A stretch of DNA of 64,000 bases from Bacillus sp. KH172YL63 (GCF_011398925.1 NZ_AP022842.1:1972001-2036000); one strand, 5' to 3'; positions 26,833 to 36,139 are shown, numbered from the stretch's first letter. Made by a program: numbers and translations. Notes: generated by a model from the letters alone, not told the origin.

Positions 26833-26853
26833 TTATTAATTTTAATATTCTAA

Positions 26854-26881
26854 ATAATATCACATTACACACGGAAGTCAA
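26854..26881 (-). promoter_or_regulatory. Promoter of the S-box transcript
   Basis: On the minus strand TTGACT (26881-26876), a 16-nt spacer and TATTAT (26859-26854), about 20 nt before the aptamer. Confidence 0.75.
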
Positions 26882-27000
26882 CCCGACTTTTTCTATCGGA
26901 TTTATGTCTTTTGTCTTATTTTTACTTTCCATATACTTTATATCTATTCAATCAATTGGTGTAATACGACATCATATTTTTTCAATTGCTGGATGGAGCC

Positions 27001-27405
27001 CTACTGGAAAAGTGAATAGACGATGCTTCCTTCAAGCACTTTTTTGTCATGCTGATTGATTGCGAGTAGGCTGAAGGAGAGACAATTTTCCCTTATATCT
27101 GTTAATTCGGCGAGCAGGGTGATGTTGTCTCCAAGGAGGACCATCCCTGTAAAACGGACAGAGTAGTCTTGTATGAAGCCTTCCTCACTATGAGCGCTGA
27201 ACAGCCTGGAGGCAGTTCCCATCGTCCACATCCCATGGGCGATGATACCGGGGAGCCCGAGATTCAGTGCTACTTCTTCATTCACATGAATGGGATTGTG
27301 ATCACCTGAAGCCTTGCTGTAAGAAATCAAATCTTCCAGCGAAACCGGTCCCAGTTCAAGCGGGGGAAGTCGGTCTCCTTTTTGATATGTCCGAAGATTT
27401 CTCAT
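27001..27405 (-). CDS. MaoC-type hot-dog dehydratase
   Basis: A 134-residue MaoC-like protein, a hot-dog-fold (R)-specific enoyl-CoA hydratase or acyl dehydratase. The hydratase-2 motif is seen as YSKASGDHNPIHVNEEVA with the catalytic Asp and His, followed by GLPGIIAHGMWTMG. The ATG at 27405 follows AGAGGTGG by 6 nt and overlaps the stop of the preceding gene as ATGA, which argues that the two proteins form one heteromer. The substrate is unknown. Confidence 0.85.
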   Translation of the reverse strand: MRNLRTYQKGDRLPPLELGPVSLEDLISYSKASGDHNPIHVNEEVALNLGLPGIIAHGMWTMGTASRLFSAHSEEGFIQDYSVRFTGMVLLGDNITLLAELTDIRENCLSFSLLAINQHDKKVLEGSIVYSLFQ

Positions 27406-27851
27406 TGATTCCACCTCTCTTTGACGGCTTCCGTAATGATTACAGTGGAGGTGGAAAAGAAAATGGTCTCTCCCTCCGGTGTTTTCCCGATGTCCTCGAT
27501 CACAAGGAAGCCAAGCGTCCCCGACGAACCGGCCCGTTCATTATAATTCTTTATCTCAGTCGAGCAGCATATCGTTTCGCCTACATATAACGGCCTCCTG
27601 TATTGAAAAGACTGTTCCCCGTGGATCAATCCTTCGTTTGGTAAATGGAAACCTTCAATCATTCCGTAGTCAAACACCCTCGGGAAAGTTGGTGGAGCAA
27701 TATTTCTACCATAACGGGAACGTTTGCCGTACTCTTCGTCCACATAGATGGGATGAGGGCCGCCGATCGCTTCTGCAAATTGACGTACGGCGTTCTGTTC
27801 GACAATGTTGGCAACAGGATCAGAGCGCCTGCCTATATATTTCTGGAACAT
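27402..27851 (-). CDS. MaoC-like N-terminal-type dehydratase subunit
   Basis: A 149-residue protein of the FAS1-like dehydratase/MaoC N-terminal family (AVRQFAEAIGGPHPIYVDEEYGK with YGRNIAPPTFPRVF). This family lacks the catalytic Asp-His pair and pairs with a catalytic MaoC subunit, as HadA does with HadB in mycobacteria; the partner here is the overlapping downstream gene. AGAGGTG precedes the ATG. The pair probably hydrates or dehydrates a 2-enoyl/3-hydroxyacyl thioester. Confidence 0.82.
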   Translation of the reverse strand: MFQKYIGRRSDPVANIVEQNAVRQFAEAIGGPHPIYVDEEYGKRSRYGRNIAPPTFPRVFDYGMIEGFHLPNEGLIHGEQSFQYRRPLYVGETICCSTEIKNYNERAGSSGTLGFLVIEDIGKTPEGETIFFSTSTVIITEAVKERWNQ

Positions 27852-27956
27852 GTCTACACCTCTATTCTTTTCAAACTCTTACTATTATCTTATCATTCTA
27901 TCCTGAAAATTATGGAGGTGACTTGAGAATCAGGGCTGTCATGGAGATTTTTTTAC

Positions 27957-27995
27957 AAAAAGAGGGGCAGTCCCATTCTGTCATGAGGCTGCCCC
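27957..27995 (-). terminator. Terminator of the thiamin operon
   Basis: On the minus strand GGGGCAG (27995-27989) pairs with CTGCCCC (27970-27964), followed after TC by five T residues; it lies 13 nt after the thiE stop codon. The nearby 27852-27956 holds no further gene. Confidence 0.88.
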
Positions 27996-28007
27996 TTGTA
28001 TCAGATG

Positions 28008-28649
28008 TCAAGTTGATGAATTGTTTTCTTTCGTGACGTGCAGTAAATGAATCGTATCAGGAGGATTTTTGCAAATCGCTGATATGACAGCGATTCCATC
28101 TGCCCCTGCTCTAAGAACCTGTGATGCATTTCCCGCGTGAATGCCACCGATACCCACAAGTGGCAGCTCTATGCCTGCTTTTCTGATTGATCTGATCACT
28201 GAGGGACCTTGCACATCCCTGCAATCGGACTTCGTGGACGTATGAAACATAGGGCCTACGCCGATATAGTCGGCTCCCGCATTTTTTGCACGCTTGGCTT
28301 CTTCCACATGATGGACGGACACGCCAAGGATCTTCTCGCCGATTTTTTTCCGTACGTCTTCGACTGAATCATCTTCCTGTCCGATATGAACCCCATCCGC
28401 ATTTAATGCAAGGGCAAGTTCCACATCATCATTCACTATGAAAGGAATCTTGTGCGCGCGGCATACATGTTGCAGGCTCCGGGCGAGGGTGTACCTGGCT
28501 TTTCCGTGCAGGCAGTTGAGGCCCTTTTCCCGGAACTGAAACATGGTGATCCCCCCTGCGGCGGCTTCTTTCAACACTGAAATGGGATCCTTTTCACAAT
28601 TCGTACTGCCCATGATGAAATAAAGCCTTAAATAGTGTTGTATATTCAT
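28008..28649 (-). CDS. thiE: Thiamine-phosphate synthase
   Basis: A 213-residue TIM-barrel enzyme that joins HMP pyrophosphate with the thiazole phosphate to give thiamine phosphate. Typical motifs are FQFREKG, FIVNDDVELALALNADGVHIGQED, GVGPMFHTSTKSD and VGIGGIHAGNA. The ATG at 28649 is behind AGGGGTGAAAAT; the frame extends 31 codons into thiF without a ribosome site. It is the last gene of the thiamin operon. A second ThiE-like gene in the operon (tenI) has the tautomerase role, so this copy is the synthase. Confidence 0.95.
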   Translation of the reverse strand: MNIQHYLRLYFIMGSTNCEKDPISVLKEAAAGGITMFQFREKGLNCLHGKARYTLARSLQHVCRAHKIPFIVNDDVELALALNADGVHIGQEDDSVEDVRKKIGEKILGVSVHHVEEAKRAKNAGADYIGVGPMFHTSTKSDCRDVQGPSVIRSIRKAGIELPLVGIGGIHAGNASQVLRAGADGIAVISAICKNPPDTIHLLHVTKENNSST

Positions 28650-28668
28650 ATTTTCACCCCTGCTTCCT

Positions 28669-29691
28669 TCATCCCATATAGCGGTGGTAGACTGTCCTGG
28701 CCGTATCGGTTTCCTTCGTTCCATGGATGATCGCCCGGCCATCCTTGAAAAGAACGAATCTCAAAGCTCCCTCATTGAAAGAAATCAAATAGGGATTCGC
28801 CATCACTTCTTTTCCTTTGGTGCTTAGCATCAAGGCGAATTCCTTAAGATTGATGGACGCAGGTGATGCGGGTCGGATTTGAACAGCCTCCCTCCCGCAT
28901 AGGACGGCTGTTTTTGTTTGGTTGGCATATTGCAGGTAAGGATATGTCCTTGTGTGACCGCAGGAGGGGCAGTCTTCTTTTTTTAATGAGCCGACAGACA
29001 AAGACGAATACTCATTTTTCCATAAATCAAATGAAACGATTCTGTGACTGAGTGAAGAGGCATCTTCTACTAATATTTTCAACGCTTCGGTCGTTTGAAG
29101 GGCTGTGACAGAAGAAACGGCAGGACTGATGATTCCCGCCGTATCACACGTCATTCCCCCGGTCGGGACCGAATGGATCAGGCATTGCAGGCAAGGAGTA
29201 ACACCGGGTACCATGGCAAAGGAGATGCCGTAGCTTCCTGCGCAGGCACCATAGACCCAGGGGATGTCATGGAGATGGGCTGCATCGTTCATCATCATCC
29301 TTGTTTCAAAGTTATCGGTGGCGTCAATCATGAGATCGACGCCATTGAGCAGGTCCAACAAATCTTCAGCCAATACATCTCGTACATGAGCAGAAACCTC
29401 GACTGTTGAATTGATTTCTTGCAATCTGTTTTTTGCTGCAACCGCTTTTGGCAAAGAATCGATGGCATCCTGTTCTTTGTATAGCTGCTGCCGTTGCAGA
29501 TTGCTCCACTCCACATAGTCACGGTCAACAATCGTCAGTTTTCCGACGCCGGCACGGACCAGGGCTTCGGCGTTCCCCGTGCCAAGTGCTCCTGCACCGA
29601 CAATCAGTACGTGTTTATCCTGGATTTTACGCTGACCATCTACACCAATCGGTGAAAAGAGAGTCTGCCGTGAATATCGATTGTGTGTCAA
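28669..29691 (-). CDS. thiF: ThiF: adenylyltransferase for the sulfur carrier ThiS
   Basis: A 340-residue E1-like enzyme that adenylates the C-terminal glycine of ThiS so that sulfur can be loaded. Motifs: nucleotide-binding [43 protein letters not shown], and zinc-binding CxxC pairs (PCLQCL and CPSCGH). A C-terminal extension of about 90 residues follows the second pair and ends in a ubiquitin-like-sized domain of unclear role. The stop overlaps nothing, but the start overlaps the end of thiG by 4 nt. Confidence 0.94.
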   Translation of the reverse strand: MTHNRYSRQTLFSPIGVDGQRKIQDKHVLIVGAGALGTGNAEALVRAGVGKLTIVDRDYVEWSNLQRQQLYKEQDAIDSLPKAVAAKNRLQEINSTVEVSAHVRDVLAEDLLDLLNGVDLMIDATDNFETRMMMNDAAHLHDIPWVYGACAGSYGISFAMVPGVTPCLQCLIHSVPTGGMTCDTAGIISPAVSSVTALQTTEALKILVEDASSLSHRIVSFDLWKNEYSSLSVGSLKKEDCPSCGHTRTYPYLQYANQTKTAVLCGREAVQIRPASPASINLKEFALMLSTKGKEVMANPYLISFNEGALRFVLFKDGRAIIHGTKETDTARTVYHRYMG

Positions 29692-30452
29692 ACGCTCAAC
29701 CCCTCCACCGGACTGCTGGCAGAGGCATAGAGTTTCTTTGGGATTCTCCCTGCTTCATAGCCGAGTCGCCCTGCTTCAATGGCGAGCTTCATGGCCCTGG
29801 CCATCTTCACAGGATCCTCCGCCCCGGAAATCGCCGTGTTCAGTAGCACCGCATCCGCTCCCAATTCCATGGCGTGGGCGGCATCAGACGGTGAGCCAAT
29901 CCCGGCGTCTACGATGACAGGGACGTTTGCCTGCTCAATGATGAATCTCAGATTGACTGGATTCAGGATTCCCTGACCTGATCCGATCGGGGAAGCCCCG
30001 GGCATGATTGCATGAGCACCGAGCTCTTCCAGTTTTCTTGCCAATACTACGTCATCCGACGTATACGGAAGGACTGTGAATCCCTCTTTCAGCAGCTCCT
30101 CGGTTGCCTTGAGGGTTTCTACTGGATCTGGGAGCAGTGTTTTCTTACAACCGATCACTTCAACCTTGATCATATCGCAAAGGCCTGAAGCCCTGGCTAG
30201 TTTTGCATGGCGCACCGCTTCCTCGGCATTTTTGGCACCTGCTGTATTCGGTAACAAAGTAAAATTGCTTGGATCCAGTTCCTCGAGAAGATTCGGCTGG
30301 TTTGGATCGAATATGTCCATGCGTCTGACCGTAAAGGTGAGAATTTCCGCACCTGAAACGTCAACCGCTTTTCGTTGCGTATTAAAATCCGGGTATTTCC
30401 CGGTACCTAGCAATAATCTGGAATGGAATGAATGTTTTCCGATTGTCAACAA
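29688..30452 (-). CDS. thiG: Thiazole synthase
   Basis: A 254-residue TIM-barrel enzyme that makes the thiazole carboxylate phosphate from deoxyxylulose 5-phosphate, dehydroglycine and ThiS thiocarboxylate. Signatures: [13 protein letters not shown] at the N-terminus, the Schiff-base lysine in MIKVEVIGC, and the phosphate site [20 protein letters not shown]. It follows thiS after one base and precedes thiF with a 4-nt overlap. Confidence 0.97.
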   Translation of the reverse strand: MLTIGKHSFHSRLLLGTGKYPDFNTQRKAVDVSGAEILTFTVRRMDIFDPNQPNLLEELDPSNFTLLPNTAGAKNAEEAVRHAKLARASGLCDMIKVEVIGCKKTLLPDPVETLKATEELLKEGFTVLPYTSDDVVLARKLEELGAHAIMPGASPIGSGQGILNPVNLRFIIEQANVPVIVDAGIGSPSDAAHAMELGADAVLLNTAISGAEDPVKMARAMKLAIEAGRLGYEAGRIPKKLYASASSPVEGLSV

Positions 30453-30453
30453 T

Positions 30454-30657
30454 TTAACCGCCTCCTACAAACTGAACAAGTTCTATGTGATCCCCGTTTT
30501 GGACCGTGGTTTTTTGATGATTTTCTTTAATCAGGATGTTTCGGTTTTGCTCCACGATGATCATCCTCTGATTAAGTTTAAAATGGTGTATCAGGTCGTC
30601 AATCGTTACGATCGTATCAGGTACTGTGACAGGCTGACCGTTTATTCTTAATTCCAC
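30454..30657 (-). CDS. thiS: Sulfur carrier protein ThiS
   Basis: A 67-residue ubiquitin-like protein ending in the diglycine (VQFVGGG) whose last glycine carries the thiocarboxylate for thiazole formation. GTG at 30657 is chosen as the start: AAGGAG stands 8 nt upstream, and the length then matches B. subtilis ThiS. An in-frame GTG three codons earlier overlaps that ribosome site. The start and its ribosome site lie inside the 3' end of thiO. Confidence 0.93.
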   Translation of the reverse strand: MELRINGQPVTVPDTIVTIDDLIHHFKLNQRMIIVEQNRNILIKENHQKTTVQNGDHIELVQFVGGG

Positions 30658-31759
30658 TTTCCCCACTCCTTCTGAAGATATTTAATAGAGGATTTTCCCG
30701 GCCTTCAATCAAATCAGCCATCAACACGCCTGTGATGGGGGCAAGGAGGATTCCATTCCGGTAATGGCCGGTAGCGGCAAAAAGCCCTTTCCATTCCCTG
30801 CTTTTTTCCATTAGGGGAATCCCGAGCTCCGTTTGTGGTCGGATACCCGCCCACGCTCTATCCCAGTGAGCGTATTTCAAGTCTGGAACTAATGCTGTCG
30901 CTTTTTCCATCAAATGCAATAAACTGTCTAGCGAAATGTTTTCATCAAATGAATGAGGTTTTTCCGTCGCGCCGATCAACAGTCTGCCGCCAACCTTAGG
31001 GACAATATAGCAGCCGTCCGTAAAGAGCGTTGCCCTCACCAAACTCCTTGGAGCAGTGACGGAAAAACATTCTCCCTTTACCGGATATGCCCCGTAGTTC
31101 ATATCAAGGTGATCAAGCAGTGACCCGCTCCAGGCACCGGCGGCCATGATGGTGTTTTCTGCATATATGAAGCCACGGTTTGTTTCGACGCCAATAATCC
31201 TGTCATCTTCCTTCAAAAAAGTAGATACTTCCGTATATTCCAAGATCTTTGCCCCCATTTTGGCAGCTGCCAAGCCGAGCGCGTTCGAAAGTTTCGGAGC
31301 AGAGACGTTTCCGTCGTCAGGGATCCATAAACCGCCTGTCAATTGATCAGAAAGGTTCGGTTCCATGGCAGATAACTGACTCCCTGAAAGCCAGGTGATT
31401 CCTTCATTCCTGTCAGACTGTGCGTGCATGCCCATGAGTTTGTGAGCCTCTTCTTCGGATCGGGCAAGCTTGAGCATCCCGTTTTGTACTAGTTCAATGT
31501 CAATCCCGCAAATTGATGTCAGTTCTTCAGCCAAAGAAGGATAGAGGCTGCGGCTCGCTTTGGCCAATTGATAAAGTGAACTGTTTGAGGATAATTCTGT
31601 ATGAACACCCAGCATGCCGGCGGCCGCGCTGGACGCTTTGCCCGCGATCCGATCTTTTTCCAGTATCAGAACCTTTTTTCCTCTTTTCGCCAACTGATAG
31701 GCGATGGAACAGCCTATCACCCCTCCACCGATAATCAGCACGTCATATTGTTTCCCCAA
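30617..31759 (-). CDS. thiO: Glycine oxidase
   Basis: A 380-residue FAD enzyme that oxidises glycine to the imine used for thiazole. The dinucleotide fold VLIIGGGVIGCSIAYQLAKRG is at the N-terminus, followed by VLILEKDRIAGKASSAAAGM; RAWAGIRPQTELGIPLM and ATGHYRNGILLAPITG near the C-terminus are the DAO-family substrate and FAD contacts. The start is a TTG behind GGAGGTGG; it overlaps the end of tenI by 17 nt. The C-terminus runs 41 nt into thiS, giving a tail of about 15 residues not seen in the B. subtilis enzyme. Confidence 0.93.
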   Translation of the reverse strand: MGKQYDVLIIGGGVIGCSIAYQLAKRGKKVLILEKDRIAGKASSAAAGMLGVHTELSSNSSLYQLAKASRSLYPSLAEELTSICGIDIELVQNGMLKLARSEEEAHKLMGMHAQSDRNEGITWLSGSQLSAMEPNLSDQLTGGLWIPDDGNVSAPKLSNALGLAAAKMGAKILEYTEVSTFLKEDDRIIGVETNRGFIYAENTIMAAGAWSGSLLDHLDMNYGAYPVKGECFSVTAPRSLVRATLFTDGCYIVPKVGGRLLIGATEKPHSFDENISLDSLLHLMEKATALVPDLKYAHWDRAWAGIRPQTELGIPLMEKSREWKGLFAATGHYRNGILLAPITGVLMADLIEGRENPLLNIFRRSGESGIKNKRSACHST

Positions 31760-32384
31760 GTGGGTCCACCTCCCTTTGCAGTGCCTCTTGATACTTCCTG
31801 GCTGATTCTTCAGGGTCTTGAGAGAGGAAGATGCCTGATAATACAGCAATCCCGTGTGCGCCAACAGAAACAATTTCCCGCACACGTTCCGTGGTCACGC
31901 CTCCTAATGCGATCGTCGGGACAGGAAAGGCGTGTGCCATCTCTTCAAGCTTTGAAATACCTGCCCCGGGTTTTCCGGGTTTTGAAGAGGTGGGATAGAT
32001 GTTTCCATACAGCAGGTAATCGGCTCCCTGCCGGAAAGCTTCTTCAGCTTCCTGCAGGTTATGAACAGATGCACCGACTTTTAAATGAGGAAATCTATCC
32101 TTCACCATCCCAACCGGTACGCTTTGATATCCTAACTGGACCCTTTTCACATCCTTCAAGGCCGCTATATCGACCCGGTGATTGATGCAGATCTTTTCAA
32201 TTGGTACGCTTGCATCCCTTAACTGATCGATAGCCGTCACCCAATCATGATCTGTCCAGCTTTTTTCCCGGAGATGAATGACATCTGCATAAGGATGGAT
32301 AACCTTCACAATGTCTATGACCTCTTCCATTGATTGTGTTCCTGATGAGATGGCATGCAAATGACCCTTTGGTTTAAGACCCAT
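31743..32384 (-). CDS. tenI: Thiazole tautomerase TenI
   Basis: A 213-residue ThiE-like TIM barrel. TenI aromatises the thiazole product of ThiG but cannot couple it to the pyrimidine. VIHLREKSW, KICINHRVDIAALKDVKRVQLG, LYGNIYPTSSKPG and IALGGVTTERV match TenI more than ThiE. ATG at 32384 has an AGGAGA site 8 nt upstream; an ATG three codons earlier has none. It overlaps both neighbours by a few bases. Confidence 0.92.
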   Translation of the reverse strand: MGLKPKGHLHAISSGTQSMEEVIDIVKVIHPYADVIHLREKSWTDHDWVTAIDQLRDASVPIEKICINHRVDIAALKDVKRVQLGYQSVPVGMVKDRFPHLKVGASVHNLQEAEEAFRQGADYLLYGNIYPTSSKPGKPGAGISKLEEMAHAFPVPTIALGGVTTERVREIVSVGAHGIAVLSGIFLSQDPEESARKYQEALQREVDPLGETI

Positions 32385-33177
32385 GGCGCACATCTCCTAT
32401 TCCGAAGATTGGCAGATATGTAGATGCATAGTAACTGGTAATGATGAGTAAAATGACGCACCCAATAAAATATCCGTCACGCAGTGAGTAACCCGTCTTA
32501 TAGTAATATGTCCGGCGTTCGTCACCATGAAATCCTTTCGTTTCCATCGCGACTGCAATTCGGTGGGCTCGGCGAATGCTCTGGGCCAATAATGGAATGG
32601 AATACATGTTCAACTTCAGCAGAAAGCTTTTCCATCCTTTCTGATCCCTGACGCCCCTCACTTTCATTGCCTGTCGGATCGTGACATATTCTTCAATCAT
32701 GATCGGAAGCAGCCTAAGTCCTGCCAGAAAACTATAAGCATACTTCGGTTTCAGGCCCAGTTGCTGCATAAGTGAGTAAATCAGCAACACCGGCCTTGTC
32801 GTCAATGCGAAAAGGAGCCCGAGTGTGGCAAAAACAAATGCCCTAAGACCGATATGGATTCCCCGGTAGAAGCTTTCCTCCGTAATATGGATCAGTCCCC
32901 ATTCAACCCATGTGGTCTCTCCCTTTCCGAATAAAATCATCGAGGAAGCGGTAGAAGCGAATACGAGAAAAAAGGGAAGCGTCAATATGCAGATGATTTT
33001 ACTTGAATAACCTGAAAACAATACAAGCAGGGCATAAAAGAACAACGTCAAGTAGAATAACCAGTTGAAATAGTGAACAAAAAGCATGAATAGAAATAAT
33101 CCGATCATGATCATGAGCTTGAAGCTTGGATTGATCTGATGGAACCATGTTTCTTTATAGTCGAATTGAATATTCAT
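32374..33177 (-). CDS. ykoC: ECF transporter transmembrane (T) component, YkoC
   Basis: A 267-residue membrane protein with about five or six hydrophobic segments and the cytoplasmic coupling motifs of EcfT proteins (AMKVRGVRDQ and AVAMETKGFHG, each an Ala-x-x-x-R/K-G pattern). It works with the ATPase YkoD and the substrate-binding YkoE to import hydroxymethylpyrimidine or another thiamin precursor. The ATG has GGGGG upstream and overlaps the ykoD stop as ATGA. Confidence 0.9.
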   Translation of the reverse strand: MNIQFDYKETWFHQINPSFKLMIMIGLFLFMLFVHYFNWLFYLTLFFYALLVLFSGYSSKIICILTLPFFLVFASTASSMILFGKGETTWVEWGLIHITEESFYRGIHIGLRAFVFATLGLLFALTTRPVLLIYSLMQQLGLKPKYAYSFLAGLRLLPIMIEEYVTIRQAMKVRGVRDQKGWKSFLLKLNMYSIPLLAQSIRRAHRIAVAMETKGFHGDERRTYYYKTGYSLRDGYFIGCVILLIITSYYASTYLPIFGIGDVRHGS

Positions 33178-34601
33178 AGTGCTTTGCCCCCAATAGAAAG
33201 CTTGCAACAGTCGGCCACCAGCTGTCCCTGTTCAACTGTCCAAACCCTTGTAGCGAATTGGGAACGGATCTTGTCGTCATGGGTGACCATCATAATAGTG
33301 GTTCCCTCTTGTTGGAATTCCTGGAGCATTTCAAGCAGTGCAAAGGTATTCACGGAATCCTGCCCAAAAGTCGGTTCATCCAATAATAAGATGTCCCTGT
33401 TTCCGACGATGGAAGCCGCAACACTCAAACGCCGCTTCTGGCCCATAGATAGATGATAGGGATGGTGATCCTTGAAGTCTTGCAGATTGAATCTTTCCAG
33501 TAATGCATTCACCCTTCTTTTCACCACATGGGAAGGAGTATCTCTGAGACGATAACTGTAGGCTGCTTCTTCATAAACAGTCTGGGCAACAAACTGAAAC
33601 TCAGGATTTTGAAATACAAAGGAGCACCCATCCGGCGGTTTCTTGCTCGAGATCTGTTTGCCATGCAGTTCATACGTCCCTGAAGTCGGGATGAACTGCA
33701 TAAGGCTGTGAAGCAAGGTGGACTTACCGGCACCGTTCCTGCCAGTGATGACGATCCATTCACCTCGGTGGATGTCTGCTCTCGGAATGTGTATTTTCAT
33801 TTCCTTCTGGATGTAACCTCTGAAGTTCTCTAACCTCATGATTTTTTCAAGAGATGCGCTCACCGTTTTTGGCGGCGAGGTTGAGAGATATTCCTCCCAT
33901 GCTTGTGGATACCAGACACCGATGGTTTTCAGGACGTGTTTAAACGTTTTGAATATGGTTTCCTTTCTCCCATCTGCCATGATGTTGCCGTCTCCATCAA
34001 ATAGAATGAGCCGGTCAATGATCTCCAACACGTGATCAAGCTTATGCTCAATGATGACGAGGGTCCGGTCCCGGGAGTTCTCTTTCACGGTCTCCCACAC
34101 TTCCTTCGTACTGTCATCATCCAACAGGGCGGTAGGTTCATCGAGAAATAACGTATCGGGACGGAGGGCGAGAGTTGACGCAATCGCTAGCTTTTGTTTC
34201 ATCCCCCCCGACAGGGTTGAGATTTTCGTATGGGGATCTTGAAGCTCTAATCCCACCATATTTAACATTTCCTGAATTCTCTGAGGCATTTCAACTTTTG
34301 GAACCCGGAGATTTTCAAGCACAAAGGCAATTTCCTCATCTACATAAGGCATGCAAAATTGCGCGTCTGGATCTTGAAACACATAACCGCTGCTATCAGC
34401 GGTTTTAATGGTCTCGGCTTTCATCGGCACTTCGATAGACTTTGGGATCACCCCGGCCAAGACGTTGAGCAGGGTGGATTTCCCGCACCCGGATGGCCCT
34501 AACAACAATACTTTTTCCCCTTTTTCAATAGTCAGGCTGAGATCTTTAAACAGAAGTCGTTCAGATCCGGGAAATTTAAGCCGCAGTTTTTCAATATGCA
34601 T
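33174..34601 (-). CDS. ykoD: ECF transporter ATPase with two ABC domains, YkoD
   Basis: A 475-residue fusion of two ATP-binding cassettes. First half: Walker A LLGPSGCGKSTLLNVL, signature LSGGMKQKLAIAS, Walker B LFLDEPTALLD. Second half: Walker A ITGRNGAGKSTLL, signature LSMGQKRRLSVAAS, Walker B LLLDEPTFGQD. Two different cassettes in one chain replace the separate EcfA1 and EcfA2 of other systems. It lies between ykoE and ykoC under the TPP riboswitch. Confidence 0.95.
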   Translation of the reverse strand: MHIEKLRLKFPGSERLLFKDLSLTIEKGEKVLLLGPSGCGKSTLLNVLAGVIPKSIEVPMKAETIKTADSSGYVFQDPDAQFCMPYVDEEIAFVLENLRVPKVEMPQRIQEMLNMVGLELQDPHTKISTLSGGMKQKLAIASTLALRPDTLFLDEPTALLDDDSTKEVWETVKENSRDRTLVIIEHKLDHVLEIIDRLILFDGDGNIMADGRKETIFKTFKHVLKTIGVWYPQAWEEYLSTSPPKTVSASLEKIMRLENFRGYIQKEMKIHIPRADIHRGEWIVITGRNGAGKSTLLHSLMQFIPTSGTYELHGKQISSKKPPDGCSFVFQNPEFQFVAQTVYEEAAYSYRLRDTPSHVVKRRVNALLERFNLQDFKDHHPYHLSMGQKRRLSVAASIVGNRDILLLDEPTFGQDSVNTFALLEMLQEFQQEGTTIMMVTHDDKIRSQFATRVWTVEQGQLVADCCKLSIGGKAL

Positions 34602-34615
34602 GAGGCATCACTCCT

Positions 34616-35194
34616 TTATAAATCGAGTGCATCATACTCCTCCTGATCGACCCGGCGCACCAAACTTGTGACGCCTGTTTTTTCAAGGGCTCTGACGAGG
34701 AAATGGGAGCCTATACCTGCTATTAGGATTGCTCCTATGATTCTTGCAGTAATGAATAAGAGTAAATTCCAGAGAACAAGGTCCCCCATATACCCTTTCG
34801 CATAATCCATGAAGATCGACCCGATGGCGGAGCTGACCGCGGCGGTGCAGATGACCAGGATGTCATAGCGTTTATATCGTGTGGCAAGGAATACAAGTTC
34901 AGCCATCAGCCCTTGTATGATTCCGAACAGCAGGACCTCAAGTCCCCATTCAGAGCCCATCAGGAATTCTCCTGAAGATGCGGCGATTTCCGCCAACAGT
35001 GCCACCCCTGGCTTGCGGATAATCAAGAATGCGACCATAGCCGCCATGAACCACATGCCATAAATCAATTGATCCGCGTGTATACCGAAAGGCTTCAGCA
35101 TGTTATAGAGGGGACCCCATACTTTGTAAATGACCCCAAAAAGAATCGAAATCACAACCGTTACCAATATATCCGTCAATTTCAACTTAGACAC
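34616..35194 (-). CDS. ykoE: ECF transporter substrate-binding (S) component, YkoE
   Basis: A 192-residue membrane protein with about five hydrophobic segments; it begins KLKLTDILVTVVISILFGV and has GEFLMGSEWGLEVLLFGIIQG, as in YkoE proteins predicted to bind hydroxymethylpyrimidine or thiamin. The GTG at 35194 is preferred because GGAAGGTG stands 5 nt upstream. The start overlaps the end of tenA by 8 nt. Confidence 0.9.
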   Translation of the reverse strand: MSKLKLTDILVTVVISILFGVIYKVWGPLYNMLKPFGIHADQLIYGMWFMAAMVAFLIIRKPGVALLAEIAASSGEFLMGSEWGLEVLLFGIIQGLMAELVFLATRYKRYDILVICTAAVSSAIGSIFMDYAKGYMGDLVLWNLLLFITARIIGAILIAGIGSHFLVRALEKTGVTSLVRRVDQEEYDALDL

Positions 35195-35894
35195 GGCCGG
35201 CACCTTCCTTCCGGTTGAAAGCAAGGGTATGTTCATACGGCCATCTTTCAAGTGTATAAGCCATTTCCCAGAACTGCAGTTCATAAATACTGCTTAAGAT
35301 AAAGTTTTCTTTCATTCTATCTTTATCTGAGGCTGACATCGTTTCCGCCAACGTGTCCAGACGCTCGATCTGCTCTTCCACCAGCTCCCGGAACCACTCT
35401 CCACCATAGGCGGCAATCCATTCCTGATAAATCGGTTCCTCCGGGGTACACGATTTCAAGTGCTCGCCAACCTCATAATACAGCCAATAGCAGGGAAGTA
35501 TGGCGGCAAGGATATCTGCAAGCCCGCCGTATTGAGCGGATCGGTACATATGTGACGTATATGCATAAGCAGTCGGGGCAGGCTTGAACTGTTGCTTTTC
35601 TTCTTCTGTGATGCCCAACCTTTTCGAGAAATTCGCATGAAGTGAAAGCTCTGCTTCATTTGTCCCGACAGCGTGTGCTGCCATCCTCGATGTCGTATGT
35701 AAATCGGTTGCTTTCGATGCGCCTAACGCTTGTACCTTGGAAAAATGGGAAAGATAATAAGCATCCTGGAGCACATAATACTTAAAGTTTTCCAACGGAA
35801 GCGTTCCGTCGCCGATCCCTTTTACAAAGGGATGGTTGAAGCTCGCCTCCCAAATGTCAGTGACTGCATTTCTTAATTCAGCTGTAAATGTCAT
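35187..35894 (-). CDS. tenA: Aminopyrimidine aminohydrolase (thiaminase II) TenA
   Basis: A 235-residue all-helical enzyme that hydrolyses aminomethyl-aminopyrimidine (from degraded thiamin) to hydroxymethylpyrimidine. The active-site Cys135 (AILPCYWLYYEVG) is at the same number as in B. subtilis TenA, and the late glutamate is in SSIYELQFWEMAY. The ATG at 35894 has AAAAGGAGAG upstream; the longer open frame runs back into the riboswitch terminator and is not coding. First gene of the thiamin operon. Confidence 0.96.
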   Translation of the reverse strand: MTFTAELRNAVTDIWEASFNHPFVKGIGDGTLPLENFKYYVLQDAYYLSHFSKVQALGASKATDLHTTSRMAAHAVGTNEAELSLHANFSKRLGITEEEKQQFKPAPTAYAYTSHMYRSAQYGGLADILAAILPCYWLYYEVGEHLKSCTPEEPIYQEWIAAYGGEWFRELVEEQIERLDTLAETMSASDKDRMKENFILSSIYELQFWEMAYTLERWPYEHTLAFNRKEGAGRV

Positions 35895-35930
35895 GATTCT
35901 CTCCTTTTCCAGACGACCCGAACTAGGCAC

Positions 35931-35975
35931 AAAAAAGCCACTTTCCATGATGCATGCAGCATACAGAAAGTGGCT
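35931..35975 (-). terminator. Regulated terminator of the TPP riboswitch
   Basis: On the minus strand AGCCACTTTC (35975-35966) pairs with GAAAGTGGCT (35945-35936), followed by six T residues, between the aptamer and tenA. Confidence 0.9.
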
Positions 35976-36019
35976 TGAGATCTCTTTGATCATACATGAT
36001 GATACGTGACCGTCAAACA

Positions 36020-36110
36020 CCACTTCCCTACGCTGGTCTCAACCAGATCAGGTTCAAAGGGTCTCAAAGTCATACTTTAATCTCAGCCTTCAACAAGGCA
36101 CCCCTAGTGG
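36020..36110 (-). promoter_or_regulatory. TPP (THI-box) riboswitch
   Basis: On the minus strand: ACTAGGGGTGCC, GGCTGAGA, ACCCTTTGAACCTGATCTGG and GACCAGCGTAGGGAAGT, all the conserved THI-box elements in order. TPP binding would favour the terminator at 35931-35975 and shut off the ten-gene operon. Confidence 0.97.
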
Positions 36111-36139
36111 ATCGTCTTATGAAATTTGTATTCGATGTA

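Noticed and set aside
27402..27851. A single MaoC fusion protein
   Set aside because: The two frames overlap by 4 nt with a clear stop and a separate ribosome site, so these are two genes.
35895..36023. N-terminal extension of tenA into the leader
   Set aside because: It would translate the riboswitch terminator region; the ATG at 35894 has a perfect ribosome site and gives the usual TenA length.
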